A stretch of DNA of 64,000 nucleotides from Berberis thunbergii (lineage: Eukaryota > Streptophyta > Magnoliopsida > Ranunculales > Berberidaceae), in NCBI GenBank assembly GCA_003290165.1, contig QNQO01000837.1, positions 434,001 through 498,000 of the forward strand, read 5' to 3'. The notes under the pieces were generated by a model that was given only the letters and a program-made list of their open reading frames with translations, had not been told where the DNA came from and did no database searches. Numbering within the stretch: position 1 is the first letter of the stretch; every line of letters starts with the position of its first letter. Both the position numbers and the translations under genes were made by a program. Positions 54,773-64,000 of the stretch are shown one piece after another.

Positions 54773-57185
54773 ATGGCTTCAAGGGGGAGCAGGGAAGAGA
54801 AGGTGAAAACGATATTCAAGCAATTCGACGGAAATGGAGATGGGGGTTTGAACAGAGAAGAAATGGCGGCTCTTGTTGTGGCTGTGAACCCTAGGGTGAA
54901 GTTCAGCGATGAACAGATCAAAGCAATCCTTGATGAGGTCTTCAAAACGTATGCGGAGTTCATCGACGGAGATAAGGGGCTGACCTATGAGGGTTTGATG
55001 AGAACTTATGATGATGGGGCTGGTGATGTTGATCGAGATTTCGATGCGCTTGGTCTAGAGCTTAATATCGACCCCTCTGTGGGAATTTCAATGGCTGCCG
55101 AAGCGTCTTCGTCCTCAATTGTGGATGATAGGGTGTTGGCTGAGTCACAGAAGAAGCAGAGGATTGCAGCTTGGGCTGCTTCGCCCAATCACGGAATTGC
55201 GTTCGATGATACTTGGAAAATTGTGGATGATTTGGAGATTTTGGTTAAGAGGTTGAAGGTGAAGCAAGCCAAGGATGGGAGGTATAAAGGTGAGAACCTT
55301 GATGTGTGTTCTGATCCTGGGTGGTCAAGAGAGTTAGGTCCCTCGGTCGAATTGTCCGAAAAGAGGGTCTTTTGGGAAGAATCTGGTCATGATTTCAATA
55401 ATTTCTTGAAGGAATTGGGCGTTTTGAGAGGTAGGGCGGATGAGGCGAGATCGAGAGAGGAGGCATTTGATGGGCATATGGCAATTGGGAGGGTTTTGTA
55501 TGAGCACCAGATGTTTAAAGAGGCTTTGGTGAGCTTCAAGAGGTCTTGTGAGCTTCAACCAACTGATATTAGGCCACATTTCAGAGCTGGGAATTGTTTG
55601 TATGTTTTGGGGAAGTTTAGGGAGGCAAAGGAGGAGTTTTTATTGGCTCTTGAAGCTGCAGAGAGCGGCGGGCATCAATGGGCGTATTTGCTTCCGCAAA
55701 TCCATGTCAATCTTGGGATTGCTTTTGAAGGGGAAGGCATGGTTTTGGGTGCTTGTGAGCATTATAGAGAGGCTGCCATTCTTTGCCCGACGCATTTTCG
55801 TGCTTTGAAGCTTTTAGGTAGTGCTTTGTTTGGTGTAGGAGAGTATAGGGCAGCTGAGAAGGCATTGGATGAGGCAATTTTCTTGAAACCGGATTATGCA
55901 GACGCTCATTGTGATCTTGGGTCTGCTTTGCATGCTATGGGTGAGGATGAGAGGGCAATTCAGGAGTTTCAGAAGGCTATAGATTTGAAACCGGGGCATA
56001 TTGATGCTTTGTACAATTTGGGTGGTCTTTATATGGATATGGAAAGGTATCAGAGAGCTTCGGAGATGTATACTAGGGTTTTGACTGTGTGGCCTAACAA
56101 TTGGAGAGCACAGCTTAATAAAGCTGTGGCCTTGATGGGTGCTGGAGAATCGGATGAAGCAAAGAAGACGTTGAAAGAGGCATTTAAGATGACTAATAGG
56201 GTTGAGGTGCATGATGCAATTGCTCATATGAAGCACTTGCAGAAGAAGAAATTCAGGCTAATGGGGCTGCTGATGGTCAAGCTAATTTTGTTGTTGTGGA
56301 GAGTTCGAAGTTTAAGAGAGTTGGTCGTAAGACTACACTCAGGCAGGAGTTGGGTAATGCGCTTGAAATCAGAGCTTTCCAGAGGTTAAACAAGGTTGAA
56401 CCGGTGCGATGTTGATCTATTGAAGAAGGAAATGAATGAAACCAAAGTGCCAGTGTCTTACTCTGGCAGTGATGTCCCTGAGAAATCCATTAGAAAATCC
56501 AATTTGGAGGAAATTCTAAGAAGATTATTAAGCTTTTAAAACCTGAAACATTCCAAGGAGCTGTGAAAGCTATCAATGAGAGAGTTTTGGCTGTCATGGA
56601 TACCTCAGGTTCGGGTAGAGTGGATTTAGGCATGTTCTATGCAGTTCTTGCTCCCATTTGCAGTGGACCTCTCGACAAGCGAAAACGAGTTGCATTTGAT
56701 GCACTCAAATGGCGTCCTGTGAATGAAAGTACGTCACAAATTAGGAGAGTAGATGCCCTTACATACATCAAATTGTTGAGGGCTGTGTAATGTTCCATCT
56801 GTGGGAGACAGTGAAATGTTAGAAGTCCATGGAGAGGATGATGTCACAATCATTTCTTTTCCCGAGTTCCAAACAATGTTTGATGATCCAGATTGGGGGT
56901 TTTGGTATAATGACCACACTTGTGAAGCTTGAAACTGGGGATAGGAACCGCCACGGTGATCATGCTTGCCATGTTTGTCGGTATCCTATTACTGGGTCTC
57001 GCTTCAAAGAAATGAAGTGTCGTTTCAGCCTATGTAATCAATGCTACAGTCAAGGAAAGGTGCCATCCAACTTCAAGCAAGAAGAATACAAATTTAAAGA
57101 GTATGAAAGCGAATCGGATGCCATGAAAGATAAGTGCATGTTCTTTAGTTTGCCTTCTAAGAACTCCCCTGAAAATGACCCATGA
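54773..57185 (+). CDS. EF-hand, TPR and ZZ-finger protein (At1g05150/At2g32450 type), frameshifted 3' third
   Basis: This is an intronless gene resembling the Arabidopsis calcium-binding TPR proteins At1g05150/At2g32450 (about 800 aa, molecular role not established). An EF-hand with loop DGNGDGGLNREE starts at residue 19. TPR units run from about residue 230 to 470 (RALKLLGSALFGVGEYRAAE, DAHCDLGSALHAMGEDERA, DALYNLGGLYMDMERYQRA). The first 1.47 kb is undamaged. After KHLQKKK (about 56250) the homologous protein continues only by changing frame near 56241-56255, 56392-56405, 56530-56541, 56783-56792 and 56893-56905. It then covers RVAFDALKWRPVNE and a ZZ-type zinc finger, CHVCRYPITGSRFK..FSLCNQC, and stops at 57183. 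Either the 3' end is decaying or the sequence has indel errors. As given, the uninterrupted frame ends at 56389 (538 codons). Confidence 0.88.
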
Positions 57186-58646
57186 CTCATAGCTTGTCAG
57201 TATTTAGTTTTGGAAGATCCTGTATCATTCGTTCCACTTAATTGTTCATTGTTGAATATAGTTCATAGATGTGTTTAATCCCTCGTCTTGTGTCTTTGTA
57301 TGATAAATATTCTTGGAAGTGTGAGTTTGGAATTATTTGTGTAGTTTCAGATTTTTTTTTCCTGCCAGAAATTTCTTTGTTTATAATTCATTCTTACAGT
57401 CTCAGATTTTAGTTTTCAGCTTTCTGTTACTGGTGTTTTTACTAAACAAGCGAACAATATTCAAAATGTATGAACAATTGTTATCTAGACTGGTTGCATG
57501 GTGGAAGGCACCATAAGGATTATGAAGCTTTATTTTCGAGTTATTTTGACATGACAGAAATCTATATGCTTGGGATGCTGAAACAAAACTGGTGAAGCTG
57601 GAATTGCAGATAGTTATTGTCACTCTACTGTAGACTTAGGATTTGAATGAAGATTTCAGTTCTAACTCAAATCCATTGATGCATCAAGGCAAGTAGGCTT
57701 TCATGACTATTACATTTGTTTTGAACTGCATATCATGCATTCACTTGTGCGACCGAACAATATCAGCATCAGTTTTGACATCTTGTACTGTTTTTAACAA
57801 GAACGATTGAAAACCGAATGTTTATATGAAGTGCAATAAATAACAGCTAAAGCCTATTTATCATGTTTAGCCTCTTCATATTCTTAAAAGGTTCAGACCT
57901 TATTTCACCAGAGAAAAGAATCTAACTTTGTTGTATGTATGACTGTAATGCCACAGTGAATCCATAAATATAGAAAACAGATGTATACTCGAAACAAAAC
58001 TAGCTTTACACCATGGCAAGTTTACAAACTAGCTTTAAATACACACCTTCAAGCAACCCTAAATACTGAAACTAGTGAACCGAAACAAAATTGATTTCAA
58101 GAACATATCTTCTTGTCTAAAACTTGAACATCTGAACTCTGCATGGATTGCTCTAGGGTGTAATTCCAGTGCAGAGAAACCACCTTTCAAGTTCTCATCT
58201 CAGTTGCATCAGGCTGTTGATAAAAAAAACACATGCTTACCTAAATTCAAGAATATCAAGAAAAATGTTAGTTATTAATCAGATCATGATTTCGTAATTA
58301 GAGGACACATAAGACAATAATTAGAAGTTGCAGATGTCTGAAGAAAAGTGATCAGGATGCCTTCAAATTAAGTTCTTCAATAACTTGATAAATATGGGAT
58401 TAAGGAGAACTATTAAGCAATTAAACACAAAAATCCAACAAACCCAACTGTCCTAGATCCAAATCATCTTAAAACATACCATGTTACTCCCATGGTAACA
58501 CAGTGCAAATGGCAGGCAACGTGCAAAAAATACAACAATATGAAACCACTCTAAAAAATACATGCAAGCTGAAAAGGAAGCTTAGTATAATTTATTTTCA
58601 ACCCATCACAGGAGATAAGACTATTGGTAAAAGATATATGCCGACC
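57186..58646. other. Convergent intergenic region / 3' UTRs
   Basis: The TPR and LTV1 genes end towards each other across this 1.46 kb. Only AT-rich sequence is present, with no gene, inverted repeat or RNA signal that I can support. Confidence 0.5.
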
Positions 58647-61149
58647 TTACATAAGATGGATTGCTGATGGCCCAGTAAAAGCAACAACCTTCTGTGCACG
58701 CTGGGTTTCACACCTGTACATCCCCTTCAGTTCTTTCTTTGCTTGTCGTGCTTCTCGGCGCTCCACTTTTACGGCAGCCTGCAAGTAAAAAACTTGTGTC
58801 AGACACAAACCTCAAACATGAGAAGCGAACCACTTGGAGGTCTTTCCTGCAAAACCCCTCGAAAAAAGTATTTTTTTTTAGAAATTCAGGAACATGATTC
58901 ATAAGTGAATGAATTGCAAGTTGTTAACTCTAAGATAAGTAAATTGCACACACGAAAAAAAGGAAAATGTCATCCAACTCGTTCAAAATCTATCAGCAGA
59001 TACCTTGCGTTCTTTCTTTCTTCCTTTGACTCCTCTCCATGTGGTTTCCTCCTCAATTCGTTGGTTTTCACATTAGGTTCACTGTTAACTTTCTCGACCT
59101 TCTCAGCCGCACCTTTTCTGCTATGAGGCAAAAATTCCACTGGAAGCTTCTCCTTTCCTCGAAGAGAAATCATAGGTGTGCCGCCATTTGCAATTGCTGA
59201 TATAGTTTGGGATAATTCTTCTTCCTGTTGTACCCTGGCACTTCTATTTTCCCAGGATGGTTATCAAGATTTGAGTATGTAGTTACAATAGTCTCACAGT
59301 CCACATCTCTGATTCATCACTACTCTCCTCCTGCAGGACCACCTCCGCATCATCCTGGTCTTCATCATTAAACTTCTCAGCGTATTCTGCACATCGCCGG
59401 ATCACCTCTGCTGACTCTTTAACTTCATCTTTTGACACATCATCCTCTTTTAAGAAATCTGCGGGAACCTTATATTTCGCATGAACTTGAATTTCTTTCA
59501 GTGCCTGGTCTTTAATAACATAACCAACCTTATCTGCAAGGGGTACTTCCTCTCTGGCTCTTGATAGTCACTGTCACTATCTGAACCATACTCCTGAAGA
59601 GTAAGCTGTGATACGGAAATAGAAATTTCAGCTACTGAGTTAAAATATTACCGAGCTGTCAAGATTTAAATACAAATATAATCTGTTGTTGCTGCCAACC
59701 CATTCATTAATGGTTTTCGTTTATTGTAGGATATTTGACTGAAAAATACACAATGCAGTTTTATCAGGTAAAGAAGATACATAAGCAATAGACTGAATTG
59801 TTGAAACGGACAAGTTATCAAACGGAGGGTGGAAATATCACAACATAGTTCACAAATGGTACACATGCTTTGTAATCTCTGCATAGAATAAACTCAGAAA
59901 CCACCTAAAAGTATTTACATTTAATAGATACTAAATCATCTAACACAATTTGGGAAGCTAAAAACATGAATCTAAACTAATCTCTAGAGCAAAAATTATG
60001 TACCAAAATCCAAATGGCGGTGTACTAAGCTACTTAATAACAACAAATGTATATCTGCAAGAAGCTCGTATAAACAACGGAACTGTCACATACCATATCA
60101 AACTGCTCATCCAAAAGACGACGAACTCTAGGCTTCTCTTTAACCTCATACTGGTGACTCCCATTTCATCCCCGTCAGTCGAATCATCTTCTACTTCTTC
60201 AAATCGGCTCTTCGGCTGTTCCACCAAATCCAATTTTCTTATTCTCACTAACATCCTCCCCCTCTTCAGGAAGATTCGCCTGAACCAGAAAATCCTCCTC
60301 CAAATCCTCCACATCCGACCCAAACCTTGATAAATCACTATCATCAAGCAACGCCTTAACTTCAGGATCAACAACTCTCTGAACCTCACACCCACAGTCT
60401 TCGATGCAACATTATATGCAGAATTATCATTCGTATCCTCCACCTTCACCTCCGGTATCCTCACCCTTGAAGCATCATAAGCCTACAAAACACACAAAAT
60501 CAAAACTTCCACAAAAATCCATCAAAATTCAAACTTTATTACAGCAATTGAACTTCTAATTACCATAACATCAAATAAACAATTTCAACAAAAATCCAAA
60601 AAAATTCAAACTTTTTAACACCAATTGAACTTCTAATTACCTTAACATCAAGGGGAAGAATCTCGGCTTCGCCCTTACTGTTCTCGTAATACGCCGACCC
60701 TCCACCAGCATTCTTAATCTCTCTCAAGTGAATAAGATAATTATACCCATCATCCGGAAATCCTAGCTCCATAATCTCCCTCCTTACATCATCCGGTAGA
60801 GGAGGCCGACCGTTACCCAGAGTTGCAACTTGCCCAACTTGCCTTCTCTGCACCCCACCTTCACCTTCATCTTCTTCTTCGTCATCATCTTCATCTTCGT
60901 CCGCATCAGCAAAAATGGACGAATCTTGGTAATCCAAGAAATGGGTTCCTCCTCTTTCGATACCCATAACATCGGTGTGTTGGGGTCGTCTTCATCAGCG
61001 AATCCAGTGACGGGGTAGGGGTTGTTGTCGACTCTGACGTAGACACGATCGCCGCTTGGACCTTCGTTGTAGTTTGGGTCGGTTGAATCCCTCGCGAAGA
61101 GCTGGAAGGTCGCGGATTTCTTCTTCTCGATGAACTTCTTCTTCCCCAT
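58647..61149 (-). CDS. LTV1: LTV1, 40S ribosomal subunit biogenesis factor, four exons, many frameshifts
   Basis: LTV1 acts late in 40S maturation and export, binding pre-40S head proteins. Exons on the minus strand are 61149-60641, 60482-60094, 59605-59004 and 58778-58647; all introns are GT-AG. The N-terminus MGKKKFIEKKKSATFQLFAR, the LGFPDDGYNYLIHLREIK block, the KTVGVR..DDSDLSRFGSD region, LQEYGSDSDSDY and the C-terminal VVAFTGPSAIHLM are all diagnostic. The protein can be followed only by switching frame about eight times (around 60983, 60383, 60200-60240, 60162, 59547, 59304, 59235-59262 and 59004-59030). Start, stop, splice sites and promoter are conserved, which argues for sequence errors over decay, though a recent pseudogene is possible. 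The acidic repeats DEDEDDDEEEDEG are normal for the family. Confidence 0.9.
60510..60653 (-). repeat. Tandem duplication across the LTV1 exon 1 donor site
   Basis: 60587-60653 (end of exon 1 plus start of intron 1) is repeated at 60510-60575 within intron 1, including CAATTGAACTTCTAATTACC. The copy carries a second donor-like site (minus strand TTATG|GTAATTAG). Use of this donor would add 78 nt to exon 1. Confidence 0.75.
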
Positions 61150-61232
61150 TGATTGTGATTGAGATTGAGATTGAATCAACTTCGATATGTTTCGGTGATT
61201 GATTGAAAACAGAGGTTTGGGGTTCGCTCGAT

Positions 61233-61337
61233 AAACCCTACTTCGATCGATAGAGACCACTGGTGCGCTTAATGGATGGCAATTGGGCCCTATGCGATGG
61301 GTGCCCAGCCCGGTCTGAAATGGGTCTATAATGGGCC
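61233..61337 (-). promoter_or_regulatory. LTV1 promoter: telo-box and site II elements
   Basis: A telo-box AAACCCTA (61233-61240) lies 84 bp upstream of the ATG. Site II-type TGGGCC/TGGGC motifs lie at 61284-61289, 61303-61307 (inverted) and 61332-61337. This combination is characteristic of plant ribosomal-protein and ribosome-biogenesis promoters (TCP-bound site II, growth-coupled expression). Confidence 0.75.
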
Positions 61338-61470
61338 GGTTCGATTCTGAATGTTCCTAATTAGACCCGAACCGACCCGACCCGGAAAATATTTACTTCA
61401 CTTTAAAGTTTAGTTCCGATTTACTGCACAACATATGATGTAACCAGGCACAAGATATTGAATTTATCAA

Positions 61471-61697
61471 AGGTCCGTGTTTGATAGAATCCAAAATAGA
61501 TATGGGAATTGAAATTGTTTCCGCGAAAGCCATATTTTAGAGGGAGTCAAAGATTTGGATTCCCACGAGAGATTGAGAAAACTAGTCACATACACGAATC
61601 TTTTTTTTATCATTAAATAACAACCAAACAGTGGAATTTTAATTGACATAGGAATTGAATTCCATTTATCACATAAATGGCCAACCAAACAGACCCT
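61471..61697. mobile_element. Possible Tourist/PIF-type MITE
   Basis: AGGTCCGTGTTTGATAG at the left and CCAACCAAACAGACCCT at the right are imperfect inverted ends resembling GGGTCTGTTTGG-type plant MITE termini. Both carry GGAATTGAA-type subterminal words. The 3-bp target duplication is not clear. Confidence 0.5.
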
Positions 61698-63022
61698 AAA
61701 AGAAAAAAAAGGGAACAAGATATTGACATTACGGGCTTGATACTTTTAAGTTAAGATGCCATTTGTGTCTTTCATATCAACCATGTTTATGACCTGGATA
61801 CAAATACACTCAGCGCGAACACCTGAACTTGTGTACGGTTTATAGTTAAAACACAATCTGCATATTTTTTGGGGCACAAAAGTTGCATTGCAGTAATTTA
61901 GGCGACGAGGCAAGTGAGATGTGAGATACATTTCAACCACATAACATGGAGTGCAATTTTTTCCACCAAAATCAGTAACAAGTAATCTAGTATTCCGAAA
62001 TCCATGTATTAGCACTGTGTATTTCAATAACTTACCATGCTTGAACCTACTTTGAAAAGTGCAGGTATTCAACTGGAGATCTTTACGCATTACAGACAAC
62101 TATCTTCAGAATCAAATTTTTATTAGACATCTGAGTATTGTAATTGGATACATATGACACAAATGTACATCTACCATTCACATTACTGTAGTGATGATTA
62201 TCAGAATCTGCACAAGATAAATAAACACTAGTTAGTAACCATTTTGCAGGATGATGTAAAGCTTCTCATTAAAGGGTCGGGTAGTCTGGGTACAGGAATG
62301 TTTATGGATTTTGCGGAAACAAGCTGTGGGTGAGACGTGTGAAGATTATCACTTCACATTCATCGAGTTCAATGTTCATGGCTTAGTGGGATAAATTTTG
62401 ATGGAAGGCTATTACTTCTTGATAGAGACTTTGACAGTTTATTTGATTGCAGATAAACCTAAACGGGGACCTGGACAGATGATTCTTGCATAAGCAGGCA
62501 AACTAACATCTTTTGACATATGATCCTAAACCTATGTGCTAAATTAAAATACATTCATATGTAGTGTGCAATCAAAGCAAATGAGGGAAAGAATCTCAAA
62601 CAAACAAAGTTTTAGTTTTTTCTATTTCATTCATTTATCAGAAAAGACATTCATGTGCTAGGAAGATGGGGAAGCTACATAAAAAAAAATGTCGAAATTT
62701 TCACAAAATATTTCTTTTTTTTAGATGCCGAAATATTTATTTCTTTCATTAGGTCAATCTCAATTTGTTATAACCTTAGTTTAATATTAAAAAAAAATTA
62801 TGCAAGTGATTCTTATGCATTATGTAGTTTGCATGAAATTACAAGTCTCGTGAGATCTTTATGTAGTATGTAAGAGTTTAAAATGCTTAAATTATATTGA
62901 TAATTACAAAATTACAATCGAAATTTTTACGTTTTTTCTAACATAACAAAATATTTATTAAAATCAACTCACCGAAATTACCTCGAAAAACGAAATCATA
63001 ATCCTTGCATACCACATACACT
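61698..63022. other. No gene recognised
   Basis: The region is AT-rich with short frames only and includes A/T runs near 62683 and 62788. It is probably the 3' flank of the gene on the minus strand at 63.0 kb. Confidence 0.45.
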
Positions 63023-63567
63023 TCATGACTGAAAGAGGGTAATGGTGGCAATATAGCCATTTCTCATAACCTGAAAATGTCAACAGTATCATGTTCAACC
63101 CATTCACTGTCCATTTAGCGTACATGAAATAAAAATCATGCCTAGTTTCCGATAAGTTCAAAAGTTACAATATTTAATGGCAAATATATTTAAATAGATG
63201 CTGGTCAAGTAAAGGCAGAGGCTTACCTCAAATGCGACATTTTGATATCCATATACAAAAGTCAGCCCAAAAGGGTTGTTTGTTGATCCTTGTGTTTGAA
63301 TTGCTGCTTTCCCACAATCTCCAAGGATCTCCTACAAATTAAGAAGTCTCGCCATTTTAACATAGTGACATGTGAAAACAAAGATAGACAGGGAGATCTA
63401 TGACACTAACAAAGTGCAAATAGGATTAAAGAGTCATGGAAAATAAAATAGTACACTAGATACCGAGATAGTTAAGTGCATCCAGATTATACAAGCCAGA
63501 GAGGAAATCGGCGTTCAGACAATGTTCTATTGGTTCAAGAGGAAGGAATGAACTGACATATGCCATG
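63023..63567 (-). CDS. 3' exons of an unrecognised protein-coding gene
   Basis: Three protein-like exons lie on the minus strand. 63567-63464 encodes AYVSSFLPLEPIEHCLNADF and NLDALNYL. 63331-63227 (EILGDCGKAAIQTQG..VYGYQNVAFE) has an upstream TAG| acceptor and a |GTAAGC donor. 63070-63023 encodes VMRNGYIATITLFQS and a stop. The last two join in phase and look real. The first leaves one base at its donor, so the join to the second breaks frame by my reading, meaning an exon end is wrong or a base is missing. I do not recognise the family. The 5' part must lie beyond 64000 or in 63568-64000, where I see only AT-rich sequence. Confidence 0.5.
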
Positions 63568-64000
63568 CTTAAAACAAAAAAATTATGAAATGGCGAGTGA
63601 AACAGAGATCACCATTAAGCCACCAAGTTGAATATTTGAAATTAGGTAAGACACATCCTGCCGCCAAGTGATGCAACTTTGTTGGCATATACTCTCAAAG
63701 GAAATTGCTAATATTTTTAAGGGCATGTTTAGTTACGTGAAACTGGTTATTATCATCGAGAACTGGTGCCAGAGAAATACGGGTTCCAATTCCATCATTT
63801 TTTTGTTGCTAATTTGTCAGATTGAAAATGGCAATGCAACCAGCGTTGCTTTCAGTGAAAAACTGTTTCTTGTTTCTCCCCTCTTTGTGATTGACAATTA
63901 ATTATAATGAAAATAATTATAAAAAAAAAAAAAAAAAAGGATTTCTAATTACAACAAATAAAAGTTCAACTACAACTCCATGAGCATAGATATAACTCAT

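Noticed and set aside
1..64000. CRISPR arrays, operons, prophage or bacterial contamination
   Set aside because: Gene structure, introns and repeats are plant nuclear throughout; no short regularly spaced repeats with unique spacers exist.

Overview
This window is nuclear DNA of a flowering plant, almost certainly a eudicot. The evidence is spliced genes with GT-AG introns, a plastid-targeted aldolase, a DYW-class pentatricopeptide (PPR) protein, and a dense layer of plant-type LTR retrotransposons, LINEs, hAT/Mutator MITEs and a TRIM. The species cannot be read from the sequence. There are no operons, CRISPR arrays or prokaryotic signals.

Host genes. 547-2553 (+) holds the last three exons of an EDA2-like S28 serine peptidase. 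6966-9352 (-) is a complete six-exon chloroplast class I fructose-bisphosphate aldolase. 12012-14456 (-) is an intact intronless DYW PPR protein resembling Arabidopsis At1g25360 (OTP90). 54773-57185 (+) is an EF-hand/TPR/ZZ-finger protein of the At1g05150 type, broken by about five frameshifts in its last third. 58647-61149 (-) is the ribosome-assembly factor LTV1, with four exons, intact splice sites and a telo-box/site II promoter, but about eight frameshifts. The two host genes point at each other (convergent). 63023-63567 (-) holds the 3' exons of a gene I do not recognise.

The most interesting non-coding locus is 30827-31414 (+). Three tandem foldbacks of about 100 nt each carry a miR477-like 21-mer in the 5' arm, and a TATA box lies about 80 bp upstream of the first. 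I read this as a MIR477 cluster.

Transposon layers. A young Ty3/gypsy chromovirus (Tekay/Del type, 39620-49318, perfect TSD caatg) sits in the antisense ORF of an older Tat-lineage Ty3/gypsy element (about 33.2-50.5 kb). A solo LTR related to the young element (26649-29086) sits in a LINE ORF1 (26.05-30.35 kb, -). Two decayed Ty1/copia elements lie at 3.0-6.7 kb and 18.4-21.1 kb (both -). A complete TRIM with PBS and TSD is at 15962-16561. A diverged single TRIM-like LTR at 51.1-52.3 kb holds a nested non-autonomous hAT with a perfect 8-bp TSD. A MITE-like hAT family with TAGGGTGG ends occurs four times (1.2, 14.7, 16.9 and 32.7 kb).

Caveat. Frameshifts are concentrated at 56.2-61.0 kb, while splice sites, start and stop codons and promoter are preserved. 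The two LTRs of the young element differ almost only by one-base indels. Uncorrected assembly indels are therefore a serious alternative to gene decay. All coordinates and translations were worked out by hand.
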